A model generated the notes under the pieces. That model was not told the origin of the DNA and made no database searches. It saw nothing but the letters and a program-made list of their open reading frames with translations. From contig NZ_VJWE01000015.1 in the NCBI RefSeq assembly GCF_007993815.1, positions 258,694 through 322,693 on the forward strand: 64,000 bases of DNA, read 5' to 3'. This document shows positions 42,358-51,307 of this stretch, in pieces (the first letter of the stretch is position 1; the number at the start of each line of letters is the position of its first letter). This stretch comes from Acidovorax delafieldii (lineage in GTDB: Bacteria > Pseudomonadota > Gammaproteobacteria > Burkholderiales > Burkholderiaceae_C). The position numbers and the translations under genes are program-made.

Positions 42358-43061
42358 GCCGATCGACCCTGCGCGGCAGCGCCATCACCGCCGAAATCCG
42401 CAAGGCCCAGGCCGCAGCCGCTGCGGCCCCTGTGGACCCCAAGACCATCAAGAAAAACGCCAAGGACAAAGCTGCGGCGGCTGCCGCCCCCAAGGGCGCG
42501 GGCGAAATCCGCATCATCGGTGGGCAATGGAAGCGCACCCGCCTGCCCGTGGCCCAGCGCCCCGGCCTGCGTCCCACGCCCGACCGCGTGCGTGAAACGC
42601 TCTTCAACTGGCTGGGCCAGGACTTGAGTGGCTGGCGCTGCCTGGACGCTTTTGCGGGCACCGGTGCGCTGGGGCTCGAAGCCGCTTCGCGCGGCGCCGC
42701 GTCGGTACAACTGGTGGAGAGTGACGCTGCGCTGGTGGCCCAGCTGCAGGTGCTGCAGGCCAAGCTGCAAGCCAGCGCCGTGCGCGTGCAGCGCGGCGAC
42801 GGCGTGGCCGCCCTCAAGCAGGCCGCACCTGCCAGTGTGGACCTGGTGCTGCTGGACCCGCCCTTTGACGGCGAGCTGTTTGCACCTGCTTTGCAGGCCG
42901 CTGCCAAGGCCGTGGCCACCCAGGGCTTTATCTACCTCGAAGCGCCCCGCGCCTGGACGGACGGGGAGCTGGCCGGCAGCGGCCTGGCCGTGTACCGGCA
43001 TCTGAAGGCTGGCGCCGTGCATGCGCACCTGCTGCGCCCTGTGGCTGCCACCACAGAATGA
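42354..43061 (+). CDS. rsmD: 16S rRNA (guanine-966-N2)-methyltransferase RsmD
   Basis: The 235-residue enzyme methylates G966 of 16S rRNA in the assembling 30S subunit. A non-conserved Ala/Lys-rich N-terminal ~50 residues precede the core, which starts EIRIIGGQWKRTRL. RPTPDRVRETLFNWL, the SAM site LDAFAGTGALGLEAASRGA and the catalytic LLDPPFDG are all present. The start overlaps the M16 stop (ATGA). It is followed by coaD, a frequent neighbour of rsmD. Confidence 0.93.
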   Translation: MSRSTLRGSAITAEIRKAQAAAAAAPVDPKTIKKNAKDKAAAAAAPKGAGEIRIIGGQWKRTRLPVAQRPGLRPTPDRVRETLFNWLGQDLSGWRCLDAFAGTGALGLEAASRGAASVQLVESDAALVAQLQVLQAKLQASAVRVQRGDGVAALKQAAPASVDLVLLDPPFDGELFAPALQAAAKAVATQGFIYLEAPRAWTDGELAGSGLAVYRHLKAGAVHAHLLRPVAATTE

Positions 43062-43181
43062 GCCAACGCCGGTTCATGTTGCACTGCACTGCATAATGCG
43101 CGCACGCGGCCCGGCGGGCCCTGCGGGGAGCGCCCCGGGGGCCGGGGCCAACGTCAATCGCCAGACAGGAGACAACCAGCC

Positions 43182-43688
43182 ATGGCCCAGAACGTGCTCG
43201 CCGTGTACCCCGGAACCTTTGACCCCATCACGCTGGGCCATGAAGACGTGGTGCGCAGGGCCACCCAGTTGTTTGAACGTGTGATCGTGGCCGTGGCGGC
43301 GGGCCACCACAAGAAGACCCTGTTCTCGCTGGAAGAGCGCATCGAGATGGTGCGCGAGGCCGTGAAGATGTATCCCCAGGTGCAGGTCGAGCCCTTCTCG
43401 GGCCTGCTGCGCGACTTTGTGGTGTCGCGCGGCGGAAAGGCCATGGTGCGTGGCCTGCGCGCCGTGACCGATTTTGACTACGAGTTCCAGCTGGCAGGCA
43501 TGAACCGCAGCCTGATGCCCCAGGTGGAAACCGTGTTCCTGACCCCCAGCGACAAGTACCAGTTCATCAGCAGCACCTTTGTGCGCGAGATTGCGGTGCT
43601 GGGTGGTGAGGTGACCAAGTTCGTGTCGCCCTCCGTCGAAGAGCGGCTGGCGGTCAAGGTGCGCAGCCTGGCGGCGCCGGGCGGCTGA
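43182..43688 (+). CDS. coaD: Phosphopantetheine adenylyltransferase
   Basis: The 168-residue enzyme catalyses the penultimate step of coenzyme A synthesis (4'-phosphopantetheine plus ATP to dephospho-CoA). The nucleotidyltransferase motif YPGTFDPITLGHEDVVRRA (T/HxGH) opens the protein. VRGLRAVTDFDYEFQLAGMN and the ISSTFVREIA (ISSxxxR) motif follow. The length is typical. A CAGGAG-type ribosome binding site precedes the ATG. Confidence 0.96.
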   Translation: MAQNVLAVYPGTFDPITLGHEDVVRRATQLFERVIVAVAAGHHKKTLFSLEERIEMVREAVKMYPQVQVEPFSGLLRDFVVSRGGKAMVRGLRAVTDFDYEFQLAGMNRSLMPQVETVFLTPSDKYQFISSTFVREIAVLGGEVTKFVSPSVEERLAVKVRSLAAPGG

Positions 43689-43708
43689 GGAAACTGTCCG
43701 GAACGCGC

Positions 43709-43735
43709 AAGGAGCCACGGTTGTGGCTCCTTTGT
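43709..43735 (+). terminator. Terminator after coaD
   Basis: The 10-bp stem AAGGAGCCAC with loop GGTT and its complement is followed by a short T-rich stretch, 20 bp past the coaD stop. It can act in both directions, between coaD and the convergent lysR. Confidence 0.75.
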
Positions 43736-43738
43736 GCC

Positions 43739-43790
43739 GATAGCGCTAGTGCAATATGCCTTGGCTGCTATCAAAATCATAATTTGTAGA
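43739..43790. repeat. Interspersed ATAGC/AGCGC repeat, copy G
   Basis: GATAGCGCTAGTGCAATATG and GGCTGCTATCAAAATCAT form the arms in minus-strand orientation. It fills the gap between the coaD terminator and the lysR stop. Confidence 0.65.
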
Positions 43791-43800
43791 TCCTGTTACA

Positions 43801-44748
43801 TCAGTCCATGGCGGGCGGCAGCTGCGTTGCAATGGCCTGGGCCTGCGCGCGCAGGGCCTCCAGCATGGGCACCGCCTCGGGCAAGGGCGGGCGGTACAGT
43901 GGCAGCAGCGCCGTCACGCTGAACGGGATGGAAAACGCCAGCCGCCGCAGCACCAGCCGCTCGCTGGCGGCGGCCAGGGCGGTGACCGGGTTGACGATGG
44001 CGATGCCCAGGCCCTGCTCGACCATGGCGCACACCGCGGCGGCACTATGGGTTTCCACGCGCAGCGTGCGCTCTACGCCCGCCTCGGCAAACCGGGCGTC
44101 GATCAGGCGGCGGTAGGGGTCGTCGGCCGAGAGGCTTACAAAGAATTCACCGGCAAAGTCGCCGAGTTGCAGCACCGGCTGGCGTGCCAAAGCGTGGTGG
44201 GCGGGCAGCACAGCCACCTCGTCCAGGGTCAGCAGCACCTCGGCCCGTGTGCCCGGCGGGGCGGTGGTCTGTTCGCACAGGCCCAGATCAAACCGCTGGG
44301 CGCTCATCCATTCTTCGAGCAGGGGCGATTCCTGCGGTGTGACGGACAAGCGTGCCTCGGTGTGCGCCTGCATCAGCCGTGCCGCTGCACCCGGCAGCAG
44401 TGCATGGGCCAGCGCGGGCAGGCAAAGCACCGACAGTTGCACGGCCCCCGACCGGCCCAGGGCCACGGCCCGGTCCACCACGCGCTCCAGCCCCTGCCAC
44501 GAGCGCTGCACCTCGTCCCACAGCGCCAGCGCCCGGGCGTTGGGGCGCAGTCGGCCTTGCACGCGCTCGAACAGGGCATAGCCCAGCAGCGATTCGAGCC
44601 GCGCCAGCTCGCGGCTCACGGTGGGTTGCGAGCTGTGCAGCAGGTCGGCTGCCCCGGTGGCGCTACCTGCGGTCATCACGGCGCGGAAGACCTCGATGTG
44701 GCGGTGGGTGATGCGGTGGGCCAGGGGGGGCTCGGTCATGCCAGTCAT
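43801..44748 (-). CDS. lysR: LysR-family regulator divergent from lysA
   Basis: The 315-residue LysR-type regulator has the HTH pattern IEVFRAVMTAGSATGAADLLHSSQPTVSRELARLE near residues 18-52. A periplasmic-binding-like effector domain follows. It is divergent from lysA with 113 bp between the starts, the classic lysR-lysA arrangement. It therefore probably activates lysA in response to diaminopimelate and lysine. ATG 44739 is an alternative start. Confidence 0.85.
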   Translation of the reverse strand: MTGMTEPPLAHRITHRHIEVFRAVMTAGSATGAADLLHSSQPTVSRELARLESLLGYALFERVQGRLRPNARALALWDEVQRSWQGLERVVDRAVALGRSGAVQLSVLCLPALAHALLPGAAARLMQAHTEARLSVTPQESPLLEEWMSAQRFDLGLCEQTTAPPGTRAEVLLTLDEVAVLPAHHALARQPVLQLGDFAGEFFVSLSADDPYRRLIDARFAEAGVERTLRVETHSAAAVCAMVEQGLGIAIVNPVTALAAASERLVLRRLAFSIPFSVTALLPLYRPPLPEAVPMLEALRAQAQAIATQLPPAMD

Positions 44749-44861
44749 GTGCAGAGCATATCCATATTGAATGGATGGCGTAAATCAAAGCATTCGACTG
44801 AATACATGGATGGCGGCATCATCCGCGCATCGTTCTCGCCTTCTGCCTTTGGAGCTTCCCC

Positions 44862-46106
44862 ATGTCCAACCCTTTCTCCCCCGCCCAGCTCTGGGCCCTG
44901 GCCGACCAGTTCGGCACCCCGCTATGGGTGTATGACGCGGCCACCATCCGCCAGCGCATTGCGCAGGTGTCCAATTTCGAGACCATCCGTTTTGCGCAAA
45001 AGGCCTGCTCCAACATCCATATCCTGAAGCTCATGCGCGAGCAGGGCGTGAAGGTGGATGCCGTTTCGCGCGGCGAGATCCTGCGTGCGCTGGCGGCGGG
45101 CTATGTGGCGGGTGGCGAGCCTTCGGAGATCGTCTTCACCGCCGACCTGTTCGACGCCGCCACGTTGGACTGCGTGGTGGAGCACGGCGTGCCCGTGAAC
45201 GCAGGCTCCATCGACATGCTGCACCAGCTGGGCGCGCGTTCGCCCGGCCATGCGGTGTGGCTGCGCATCAACCCCGGCTTTGGCCACGGCCACAGCAACA
45301 AGACGAACACGGGTGGCGAGCACAGCAAACACGGCATCTGGCACACCGACCTGCCTGCGGCGCTGGATGCGATCAAGCAGCATGGCCTGAAGCTGGTGGG
45401 CCTGCACATGCACATTGGCTCGGGTGTGGATTACAGCCACCTGCAGGAAGTGTGTGGCGCCATGGTCAACCTGGTGCGCACGGCGCATGCGGCAGGGCAT
45501 GACCTGCACGCCATCTCCGCCGGTGGTGGCCTGTCCATCCCCTACCGCAGCGGCGACCCCGTGGTCGACACGCAGCATTACCACGGCCTGTGGGACGCCG
45601 CGCGCCAGCAGGCCGAGGCCATCGTGGGCCACAAGCTCGGCCTGGAGATCGAGCCCGGCCGCTTCCTGGTTGCCGAATCGGGCGTGCTGCTGGGCCAGGT
45701 GCGCGCCACCAAGAACGCGGGCAACAACCACTTTGTGCTGGTTGATACCGGCTTCAACGAACTCATGCGCCCGTCCATGTACGGCAGCTACCACGCCATG
45801 AGCGTGCTGCGGCGTGATGGCTCCACGGCGGCCGAACACCCCACGGTGGTGGCGGGCCCGCTGTGCGAGTCGGGCGACGTGTTCACCCAGGGCGACGGCG
45901 GCGTGGTGCTGCCGCGCGACCTGCCCGCCGCGCAGGTGGGCGATCTGCTGGTGATCCACGACACGGGTGCGTACGGCGCCAGCATGTCCTCCAACTACAA
46001 CACGCGGCCTTTGATTGCCGAGGTGCTCGTGGATGGCGGCAAGGCCCGCCTGATCCGCCGCCGCCAGACGGTGGACGAGCTGCTGGCGCTGGAGTTGGGG
46101 CTGTAA
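44862..46106 (+). CDS. lysA: Diaminopimelate decarboxylase
   Basis: The 414-residue PLP enzyme converts meso-diaminopimelate to lysine. It is a fold-type III decarboxylase. The PLP lysine lies in RFAQKACSN (Lys47), the HIGSG glycine loop is in GLHMHIGSGVDYSHL, and the EIEPGRFLVAESG block and the C-terminal CESGDVFTQ and GAYGASMSSNYN motifs complete the active site. The length is usual for the family. Regulation by the divergent LysR gene is likely. Confidence 0.95.
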   Translation: MSNPFSPAQLWALADQFGTPLWVYDAATIRQRIAQVSNFETIRFAQKACSNIHILKLMREQGVKVDAVSRGEILRALAAGYVAGGEPSEIVFTADLFDAATLDCVVEHGVPVNAGSIDMLHQLGARSPGHAVWLRINPGFGHGHSNKTNTGGEHSKHGIWHTDLPAALDAIKQHGLKLVGLHMHIGSGVDYSHLQEVCGAMVNLVRTAHAAGHDLHAISAGGGLSIPYRSGDPVVDTQHYHGLWDAARQQAEAIVGHKLGLEIEPGRFLVAESGVLLGQVRATKNAGNNHFVLVDTGFNELMRPSMYGSYHAMSVLRRDGSTAAEHPTVVAGPLCESGDVFTQGDGGVVLPRDLPAAQVGDLLVIHDTGAYGASMSSNYNTRPLIAEVLVDGGKARLIRRRQTVDELLALELGL

Positions 46107-46213
46107 GCCAGGCCGCAGCGCTGCTCAGGGGCGCCGCGGGCCGAGCCGGCAAGAGGTGCGGGTAGGTGAGGGCCTACGGGTTTGGGGTGCAAAGCCGGAC
46201 AAGCACCAGCCGG

Positions 46214-46250
46214 GGTGAGAAATACAGTGAAACCACCTGAACTTCTCACC
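46214..46250 (+). promoter_or_regulatory. Inverted repeat before a 24-residue gene
   Basis: GGTGAGAA (46214-46221) and TTCTCACC (46243-46250) are perfect 8-bp arms separated by 21 bp, ending 4 bp before the AAGGAG ribosome binding site of a small gene. It could be an operator, or an RNA stem that affects translation. Confidence 0.45.
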
Positions 46251-46266
46251 TTTCAAGGAGATCCCC

Positions 46267-46341
46267 ATGCCTCTCATTGCCTGGCTACTTGGCGTCCCGC
46301 TGTCGGTTGTGCTGCTGCTGATGCTGTTTGGGGTGTTTTGA
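46267..46341 (+). CDS. 24-residue hydrophobic small protein
   Basis: A tiny reading frame with a strong AAGGAG site 6 bp before the ATG encodes MPLIAWLLGVPLSVVLLLML plus four residues. It is a single transmembrane segment with a central proline. A terminator follows 36 bp later. A good Shine-Dalgarno, an inverted repeat upstream and its own terminator argue for a real small-protein gene. The function is unknown; related short hydrophobic frames are common in these bacteria and are usually unannotated. Confidence 0.65.
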   Translation: MPLIAWLLGVPLSVVLLLMLFGVF

Positions 46342-46377
46342 ATCCACCCGCGGAGCGCATGGCATCAGCGCCACCAA

Positions 46378-46417
46378 ACAAAAGACCCCTGTGGAATTCC
46401 GCAGGGGCCTTTTGTTT
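46378..46417. terminator. Bidirectional terminator between the small gene and gpsA
   Basis: The stem CCCCTG...CAGGGG with the inner palindrome GGAATTCC is flanked by an A-run on the left and TTTTGTTTT on the right. It can end both the plus-strand small gene and the minus-strand gpsA. Confidence 0.8.
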
Positions 46418-46435
46418 TGGGCATCACTATTGGGG

Positions 46436-47449
46436 TCACATCAGCTCGGACGCGGGCCCGCGCCCCATCAGCGTGACGACCGCATCGGCCGGCGTGAGCT
46501 GACCATCCAGCAGCGCCACCACCGCGCGGGTGATGGGCATGTCCACCCCCAGCACTGCCGCCCGCTGCGCTACGGTGCGGGCGCTGTAGACACCCTCGGC
46601 CACATGGCCCAGCGACTCGACGGCCTGTGGCAGGGTTTTGCCCTCGGCCAGCAGCATGCCTACGCGCCGGTTGCGCGACAGGTCGCCCGTGGCGGTCAGC
46701 ACCAGGTCCCCCAGGCCCGACAGGCCCATGAAGGTGTCGGGCCGCGCACCCAGCGCCAGACCCAGCCGCGTCATCTCGGCCAGGCCGCGCGTGATGAGTG
46801 CGGCGCGGGCGTTCAGCCCCAGCGCCAGCCCGTCGCACAGGCCGGTGGCAATGGCCAGCACGTTCTTCACCGCGCCACCCACCTCCACGCCCACGATGTC
46901 CTCGTTGGCATACACGCGCACGCTCGGGCTGTGGAAGGCGCTGACCAGCGCATCACGCACCTGCGCATGGGGGCTGGCTGCCACCAGCGCGGTCGGCTGG
47001 CCCAGCGCCACTTCTTGCGCAAAGCTGGGGCCGCTAAACACGCCTGCTATCAGTTCAGGAGCTACCAGGGCTTGTACTTCATGCGCCAGCAGCCCAAAAG
47101 ATGTGGAATTGCCAGCGGTTGCAGCCTCAAAGCCCTTGCACAGCCAGGCCACAGGGGCAGCGCAGCCATGCAAGGCCTGCAGCATGCCGCGCAAAGCCGC
47201 CATGGGCGTGGCCACGATGACGAGGTCGGCCCCGGTCCACAGCGCAGCAAAGTCGCCATGGGCCAGAGTGAGGGAGGGGGGGAGGGTGATGCCGGGCAGG
47301 TAACGCGCGTTTTGCCGCTGCGTCTGCATCTGGGCCGCCTGGGCGGCATCGCGCGCCCACAAGGTGACGGCATGGCCTGCGGGGTGCTGGGCGGCACTCA
47401 TGGCCACCGCTGTCCCCCAGGCTCCAGCGCCCAATACTATGATTTTCAT
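46436..47449 (-). CDS. gpsA: Glycerol-3-phosphate dehydrogenase [NAD(P)+]
   Basis: The 337-residue enzyme reduces dihydroxyacetone phosphate to sn-glycerol-3-phosphate for phospholipids. Motifs in order are the Rossmann [10 protein letters not shown] at the start, [17 protein letters not shown], and the catalytic [16 protein letters not shown], followed by [20 protein letters not shown]. All expected residues are present. A divergent repeat copy seems to lie at its start codon and another inside the gene. secB lies 52 bp upstream on the same strand, an order (grxC, secB, gpsA) common in proteobacteria. Confidence 0.95.
   Translation of the reverse strand: MKIIVLGAGAWGTAVAMSAAQHPAGHAVTLWARDAAQAAQMQTQRQNARYLPGITLPPSLTLAHGDFAALWTGADLVIVATPMAALRGMLQALHGCAAPVAWLCKGFEAATAGNSTSFGLLAHEVQALVAPELIAGVFSGPSFAQEVALGQPTALVAASPHAQVRDALVSAFHSPSVRVYANEDIVGVEVGGAVKNVLAIATGLCDGLALGLNARAALITRGLAEMTRLGLALGARPDTFMGLSGLGDLVLTATGDLSRNRRVGMLLAEGKTLPQAVESLGHVAEGVYSARTVAQRAAVLGVDMPITRAVVALLDGQLTPADAVVTLMGRGPASELM
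47044..47098. repeat. Degenerate ATAGC/AGCGC-like repeat inside gpsA, copy I
   Basis: GCTATCAGTTCAGGAGCTACC and then CATGCGCCAGCAGCCC loosely follow the family order. It is coding sequence of gpsA and the match is weak. Confidence 0.3.
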
Positions 47450-47485
47450 AGCTGTATGCGCTTATTCATCCAGCACTACAGGCAT
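47435..47485. repeat. Interspersed ATAGC/AGCGC repeat, copy H (gpsA start)
   Basis: ATGATTTTCATAGCTGTATG and CGCTTATTCATCCAGCACTAC match the family. It covers the gpsA start codon and its upstream region, so it probably carries part of the gpsA leader. Confidence 0.5.
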
Positions 47486-47501
47486 AAATGCCTGTAAATG
47501 C

Positions 47502-47960
47502 TTACTGCGTGATGATGGGCGATGCCTGGCCGGCGGCCTGGGCTTGCTGTTGCTCGTACATGGCCTGGAAGTTGATTTCGGCCAGGTGCACGGGCGGGAA
47601 GCCAGCGCGGTTGATCACGTCGGCCACATTGCCGCGCAGGTAGGGGTACACGATCTGGGGGCAGGCGATGCCCATGATGGGGCCCATCTGGTCTTCGGGC
47701 ACGTTGCGGATTTCGAAGATGCCGGCTTGCTTGGCTTCGACCAGGAACACAGTCTTGTCCTTGATCTTGGTCTGCACGGTGGCGGTCACAGCCACTTCAA
47801 AGATGCCTTCGGCCACGGGGGTGGCTTCCACGCCCAGCTGGATGTCCACGCTGGGTTGCTCTTGTTCGAGCAGGATGGCGGGGGAGTTGGGCTGCTCCAG
47901 CGACAGGTCCTTGAGGTAGACGCGCTGGATCTGGAACACGGGGTTTTCTTGGTCGGCCAT
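47502..47960 (-). CDS. secB: Protein-export chaperone SecB
   Basis: The 152-residue tetrameric chaperone keeps preproteins unfolded for SecA. The family pattern is complete: [19 protein letters not shown] at the start, [30 protein letters not shown]-type region [28 protein letters not shown] near residues 100-125, and [16 protein letters not shown]. It is preceded on the same strand by grxC, but a terminator lies between them. Confidence 0.96.
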   Translation of the reverse strand: MADQENPVFQIQRVYLKDLSLEQPNSPAILLEQEQPSVDIQLGVEATPVAEGIFEVAVTATVQTKIKDKTVFLVEAKQAGIFEIRNVPEDQMGPIMGIACPQIVYPYLRGNVADVINRAGFPPVHLAEINFQAMYEQQQAQAAGQASPIITQ

Positions 47961-47995
47961 GGTGAAGTCTCTTTGCTCTTACGAAATTGCTAGCA

Positions 47996-48031
47996 AAACA
48001 AAACCCGCCGGGGAGCAGCTCCCGCAGCGGG
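47996..48031 (-). terminator. Terminator after grxC
   Basis: On the minus strand a nested GC hairpin (CCGC...GCGG around GGGAG/CTCCC) is followed by a GTTTTGTTTTG run. It lies 38 bp past the grxC stop and before the secB start, so secB needs its own promoter or readthrough. Confidence 0.75.
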
Positions 48032-48068
48032 CACATGGGGCTGCATTATGCAGCGCCCAGAGAGGGGG

Positions 48069-48326
48069 TCAGGCGCCGAGCAAGGGCATCAGCTCGCCAC
48101 GGCTGTCCAGCGCCACCAGATCGTCGTGGCCACCCACATGGGTGTCGCCGATGTAGATCTGCGGCACCGTGCGGCGGCCGGTGATTTCCATCATGTGGCT
48201 GCGCGCGGCGGGGTCTGTGTCGATGCGGATCTCCTCGATCTGCTCCACACCCTTGGACTTGAGGATCTGCTTGGCCCGGATGCAATAGGGGCAGACGGCG
48301 GTGGTGTACATCTTCACGGGTTGCAT
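48069..48326 (-). CDS. grxC: Glutaredoxin 3
   Basis: The 85-residue dithiol glutaredoxin has the CPYC active site (Cys12, Cys15) after MQPVKMYTTAV, the TVPQIYIGDTHVGGHDDL glutathione-binding cis-Pro block, and the length of GrxC. It reduces disulfides using glutathione. An AGGAAGG ribosome binding site precedes the ATG. Confidence 0.95.
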   Translation of the reverse strand: MQPVKMYTTAVCPYCIRAKQILKSKGVEQIEEIRIDTDPAARSHMMEITGRRTVPQIYIGDTHVGGHDDLVALDSRGELMPLLGA

Positions 48327-48404
48327 GGCGAACCTTCCTCTTTCTTCCTGTGGGACTGAAAAACCAGTCGCAAGACTAGCGCTGACCGAATAACTAGGGG
48401 CGGA

Positions 48405-48812
48405 TCAGGCTTTTTCCACAGGCAGGCTGGCTTCGCGCCAGGCCTTCATGCCACCAGCGAGTGCCTGGGCGTTGTCGTAGCCCAGTTTTTTGGCAATGGC
48501 GACGGCGCGGTTGGCGCGTGCGCCGCTCGCACACACCAGCACCACGGGCAGGGCCTTGTTCTTGACCACGGCGGGCAGGCGCTCTTCGAGCTGGGACACG
48601 GGCACGTTCTTGGCGCCAGTCACGTGGCCGGTGGCGAATTCCTCGGCTTCGCATACGTCGATGACCACCGCTTTTTCGCGGTTGATGAGCTGCACGGCGC
48701 GTGCTGGCGTCAGCGAACCGCCACTGGCGTTCTTGAGGACCGGCCACAGCAACATGCTGCCCGAAGCCAGTGCAACGAGGAACAGATACCAGTTATCAAT
48801 AATGAATTTCAC
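48405..48812 (-). CDS. Membrane-anchored rhodanese-like protein
   Basis: The 135-residue protein from GTG 48812 has one N-terminal helix (about 7-24) and a single rhodanese domain. The active-site loop CASGARANRA contains Cys94, so sulfur transfer is possible. Such proteins (YibN-like) often lie beside grxC and secB in proteobacteria, as here. The start is a GTG because no ATG precedes the helix. The sulfur acceptor is unknown. Confidence 0.87.
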   Translation of the reverse strand: MKFIIDNWYLFLVALASGSMLLWPVLKNASGGSLTPARAVQLINREKAVVIDVCEAEEFATGHVTGAKNVPVSQLEERLPAVVKNKALPVVLVCASGARANRAVAIAKKLGYDNAQALAGGMKAWREASLPVEKA

Positions 48813-48899
48813 GAAGCTTCCTTGGGTTGGCGAACAGCGTAATTCTAGAATGCTGGGTTTTGGCCCGCATTTTTTTGACCTGCCTTTCCTGGGGAAACC

Positions 48900-49643
48900 A
48901 TGTACAAGCTCGTTCTGATCCGCCACGGCGAATCCACCTGGAACCTTGAAAACCGCTTTACCGGCTGGACCGATGTGGACCTCACGCCCACCGGTGTCTC
49001 CCAGGCCATGTCGGCCGGCAAGCTGCTCAAGGCCGAGGGCTACGAGTTCGATCTGGCGTTCACCAGCGTGCTCAAGCGCGCCATCCACACCCTCTGGTAC
49101 ACGCTGGACGAAATGGACTGCACCTGGCTGCCCGTGGTCAAGGACTGGCGCCTGAACGAGCGCCACTACGGCGCCCTGCAGGGCCTGAACAAGGCCGACA
49201 TGGCCAAACAGTACGGCGACGAGCAGGTGCTCGTATGGCGCCGCAGCTATGACACGCCCCCGCCAGCGCTGGAAGCCACCGACCCTCGCAGCGAGCGTGG
49301 TGACCGCCGCTACGCTGGGGTGGCTGCGGAGAATGTGCCCCTGACCGAGTGCCTGAAAGACACCGTGGCCCGCGTGCTGCCGTTCTGGAACGAGGCCATG
49401 GCGCCCGCCATTCGCTCGGGCAAGCGGGTGGTGGTGGCTGCGCATGGCAACTCCATCCGCGCGCTGGTGAAGTACCTGGACAACATCTCCGAGACCGACA
49501 TCGTGGGTCTGAACATTCCCAACGGGATTCCACTGGTATACGAGCTCGACGCCGACCTCAAGCCCATCCGTCACTACTATCTGGGCGATGCCGAAGCGGC
49601 GGCCAAGGCCGCAGCCGCCGTGGCATCGCAGGGCAAAGCGTAA
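48900..49643 (+). CDS. gpmA: 2,3-bisphosphoglycerate-dependent phosphoglycerate mutase
   Basis: The 247-residue enzyme interconverts 3- and 2-phosphoglycerate. The phosphohistidine motif [10 protein letters not shown] (His9), then [15 protein letters not shown], the [13 protein letters not shown] block and the second histidine in [16 protein letters not shown] are present. The length is typical. It is divergent from the rhodanese gene, with 87 bp between the starts. A hairpin follows the stop. Confidence 0.95.
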   Translation: MYKLVLIRHGESTWNLENRFTGWTDVDLTPTGVSQAMSAGKLLKAEGYEFDLAFTSVLKRAIHTLWYTLDEMDCTWLPVVKDWRLNERHYGALQGLNKADMAKQYGDEQVLVWRRSYDTPPPALEATDPRSERGDRRYAGVAAENVPLTECLKDTVARVLPFWNEAMAPAIRSGKRVVVAAHGNSIRALVKYLDNISETDIVGLNIPNGIPLVYELDADLKPIRHYYLGDAEAAAKAAAAVASQGKA

Positions 49644-49656
49644 ATCGCAGGTAAAG

Positions 49657-49678
49657 AGCGGGGAAAACCCCGCTTATC
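49657..49678 (+). terminator. Hairpin after gpmA
   Basis: AGCGGGG, loop AAAA and CCCCGCT form a 7-bp stem followed by TAT, 14 bp after the gpmA stop. The T-run is short, so termination may be partial before ctpA. Confidence 0.55.
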
Positions 49679-49765
49679 CCCGCCAAAGTGAGCATCCATG
49701 CGGAACTGCGGCGGATTTGGCCCTTCCAAGGTGTATATTGGTTTCGAAGCGGTAAAAGGTGTTGT

Positions 49766-51202
49766 ATGGGCCACAAACTCAAGATTGCAGGATGGGTATC
49801 GGTAGGCGTGGTGGCGGGTGCGCTCACCACGGTGTCACTGCAAACGGTGGCGCGTGGCGCCATGACGCCGTTGCCGCTCGAAGAAATCCAGCAGTTGTCC
49901 GCCGTGTTCGGCCTGGTCAAGACCGATTACGTCGAGCCGGTCGATGACAAGAAGCTCATCACCGACGCCATCTCCGGCATGGTCTCCAGCCTGGATCCGC
50001 ACTCGCAGTACTTCGACAAGAAGTCCTTCAAGGAATTCCGCGAGGGCACTTCCGGCCGCTTCGTGGGCGTGGGCATCGAGATCACGCAGGAAGACGGCCT
50101 GATCAAGATCGTGTCGCCCATCGAAGGCTCGCCTGCCTTCCGCGCCGGCCTCAAGACCAACGACCTGATCACCAAGATCGACGAAACCGCCGTCAAGGGC
50201 CTGGCGCTGAATGACGCCGTCAAGCGCATGCGCGGCGAGCCCAGCACCAAGGTCACCCTCACCATCTTCCGCAAGGACGAGAACCGCACGTTCCCCGTCA
50301 CCATCACGCGCGAAGAGATCAAGACCCAGTCCGTGAAGGGCAAGGTGATCGAGCCCGGTTACGCCTGGATCCGCCTGTCGCAATTCCAGGAGCGCACGGT
50401 GGATGACTTTGTGCGCAAGGTGGAAGAGGTCTACAAGCAGGAGCCCAACCTCAAGGGCCTGGTGCTGGACCTGCGCAACGACCCCGGCGGCCTGCTGGAT
50501 GCAGCCGTGGCAATTTCTGCGGCTTTCCTGCCCGAGAACGTGACGGTGGTCACCACCAATGGCCAGCTGGCCGACAGCAAGGCCACTTACAAGGCTGCCC
50601 CCGACTACTACCAGCGCCGCGGCGGCGGTGATCCGCTCAAACGCCTTCCCGCGTCCCTCAAGGCGGTGCCGCTGGTGGTGCTGGTCAACGAAGGCTCTGC
50701 CTCCGCCAGCGAGATCGTGGCTGGCGCGCTGCAGGACCACAAGCGCGCCACCATCATGGGCAGCCAGACCTTCGGCAAGGGCTCGGTGCAGACCGTGCGT
50801 CCGCTGGGGCCTGACACGGGCATCAAGCTGACCACCGCCCGCTATTACACGCCGAGTGGCAAGTCGATCCAGGCCAAGGGTATCGTGCCCGACGTGATGA
50901 TTGACGAGTCGGAAGAGGGCAACATCTTTGCCGCCTTGCGCATGCGCGAGGCAGATCTGGACAAGCACTTGAACAGCGGCCAGGGTGAAGAGAAGAAGGA
51001 CGAAGCCCGTGAAAAGGCCCGTGAGGAAGCCCGCAAGCGCATGGAAGAAGAAGCCAAGAAGCCTGCGGCCGACCGCAAGGTGCCCGAATTCGGTTCGGAC
51101 AAGGACTTCCAGCTGGTGCAGGCCCTCAACCAGCTCAAGGGTCGCCCTGTCCTGGTCAGCAAGACGCTGACAGAGCGCAAGGAAGAAAAGAAAGAGAATT
51201 GA
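49766..51202 (+). CDS. ctpA: C-terminal processing serine peptidase (S41, CtpA)
   Basis: The 478-residue periplasmic protease has an N-terminal helix (about 8-28), a PDZ domain (about 85-165, starting GRFVGVGIEI) and the S41 catalytic domain. The Ser/Lys pair is Ser313 in SASASE and Lys338 in TFGKGSVQ, 25 residues apart as in CtpB. The LRNDPGGLLDAAV block precedes it. A charged Glu/Lys-rich segment (about 408-440) lies near the C-terminus. The start at 49766 (MGHKLKI) fits the family. It trims or degrades proteins by their C-termini. Confidence 0.93.
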   Translation: MGHKLKIAGWVSVGVVAGALTTVSLQTVARGAMTPLPLEEIQQLSAVFGLVKTDYVEPVDDKKLITDAISGMVSSLDPHSQYFDKKSFKEFREGTSGRFVGVGIEITQEDGLIKIVSPIEGSPAFRAGLKTNDLITKIDETAVKGLALNDAVKRMRGEPSTKVTLTIFRKDENRTFPVTITREEIKTQSVKGKVIEPGYAWIRLSQFQERTVDDFVRKVEEVYKQEPNLKGLVLDLRNDPGGLLDAAVAISAAFLPENVTVVTTNGQLADSKATYKAAPDYYQRRGGGDPLKRLPASLKAVPLVVLVNEGSASASEIVAGALQDHKRATIMGSQTFGKGSVQTVRPLGPDTGIKLTTARYYTPSGKSIQAKGIVPDVMIDESEEGNIFAALRMREADLDKHLNSGQGEEKKDEAREKAREEARKRMEEEAKKPAADRKVPEFGSDKDFQLVQALNQLKGRPVLVSKTLTERKEEKKEN

Positions 51203-51223
51203 GCCTTTCGCGCTCTGACCCCG

Positions 51224-51254
51224 GGCTGGATTTCGCGAGGAATCCAGCCTTTTT
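51224..51254 (+). terminator. Terminator after ctpA
   Basis: The 9-bp stem GGCTGGATT with loop TCGCGAGG and its complement, followed by a T-run, lies 21 bp past the ctpA stop. It is a classic intrinsic terminator. Confidence 0.9.
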
Positions 51255-51307
51255 CATGTCCGCCTTTTTCACCGTTGATTTTTTGGCCGCTGCAGGCCCG
51301 CCTTCCC

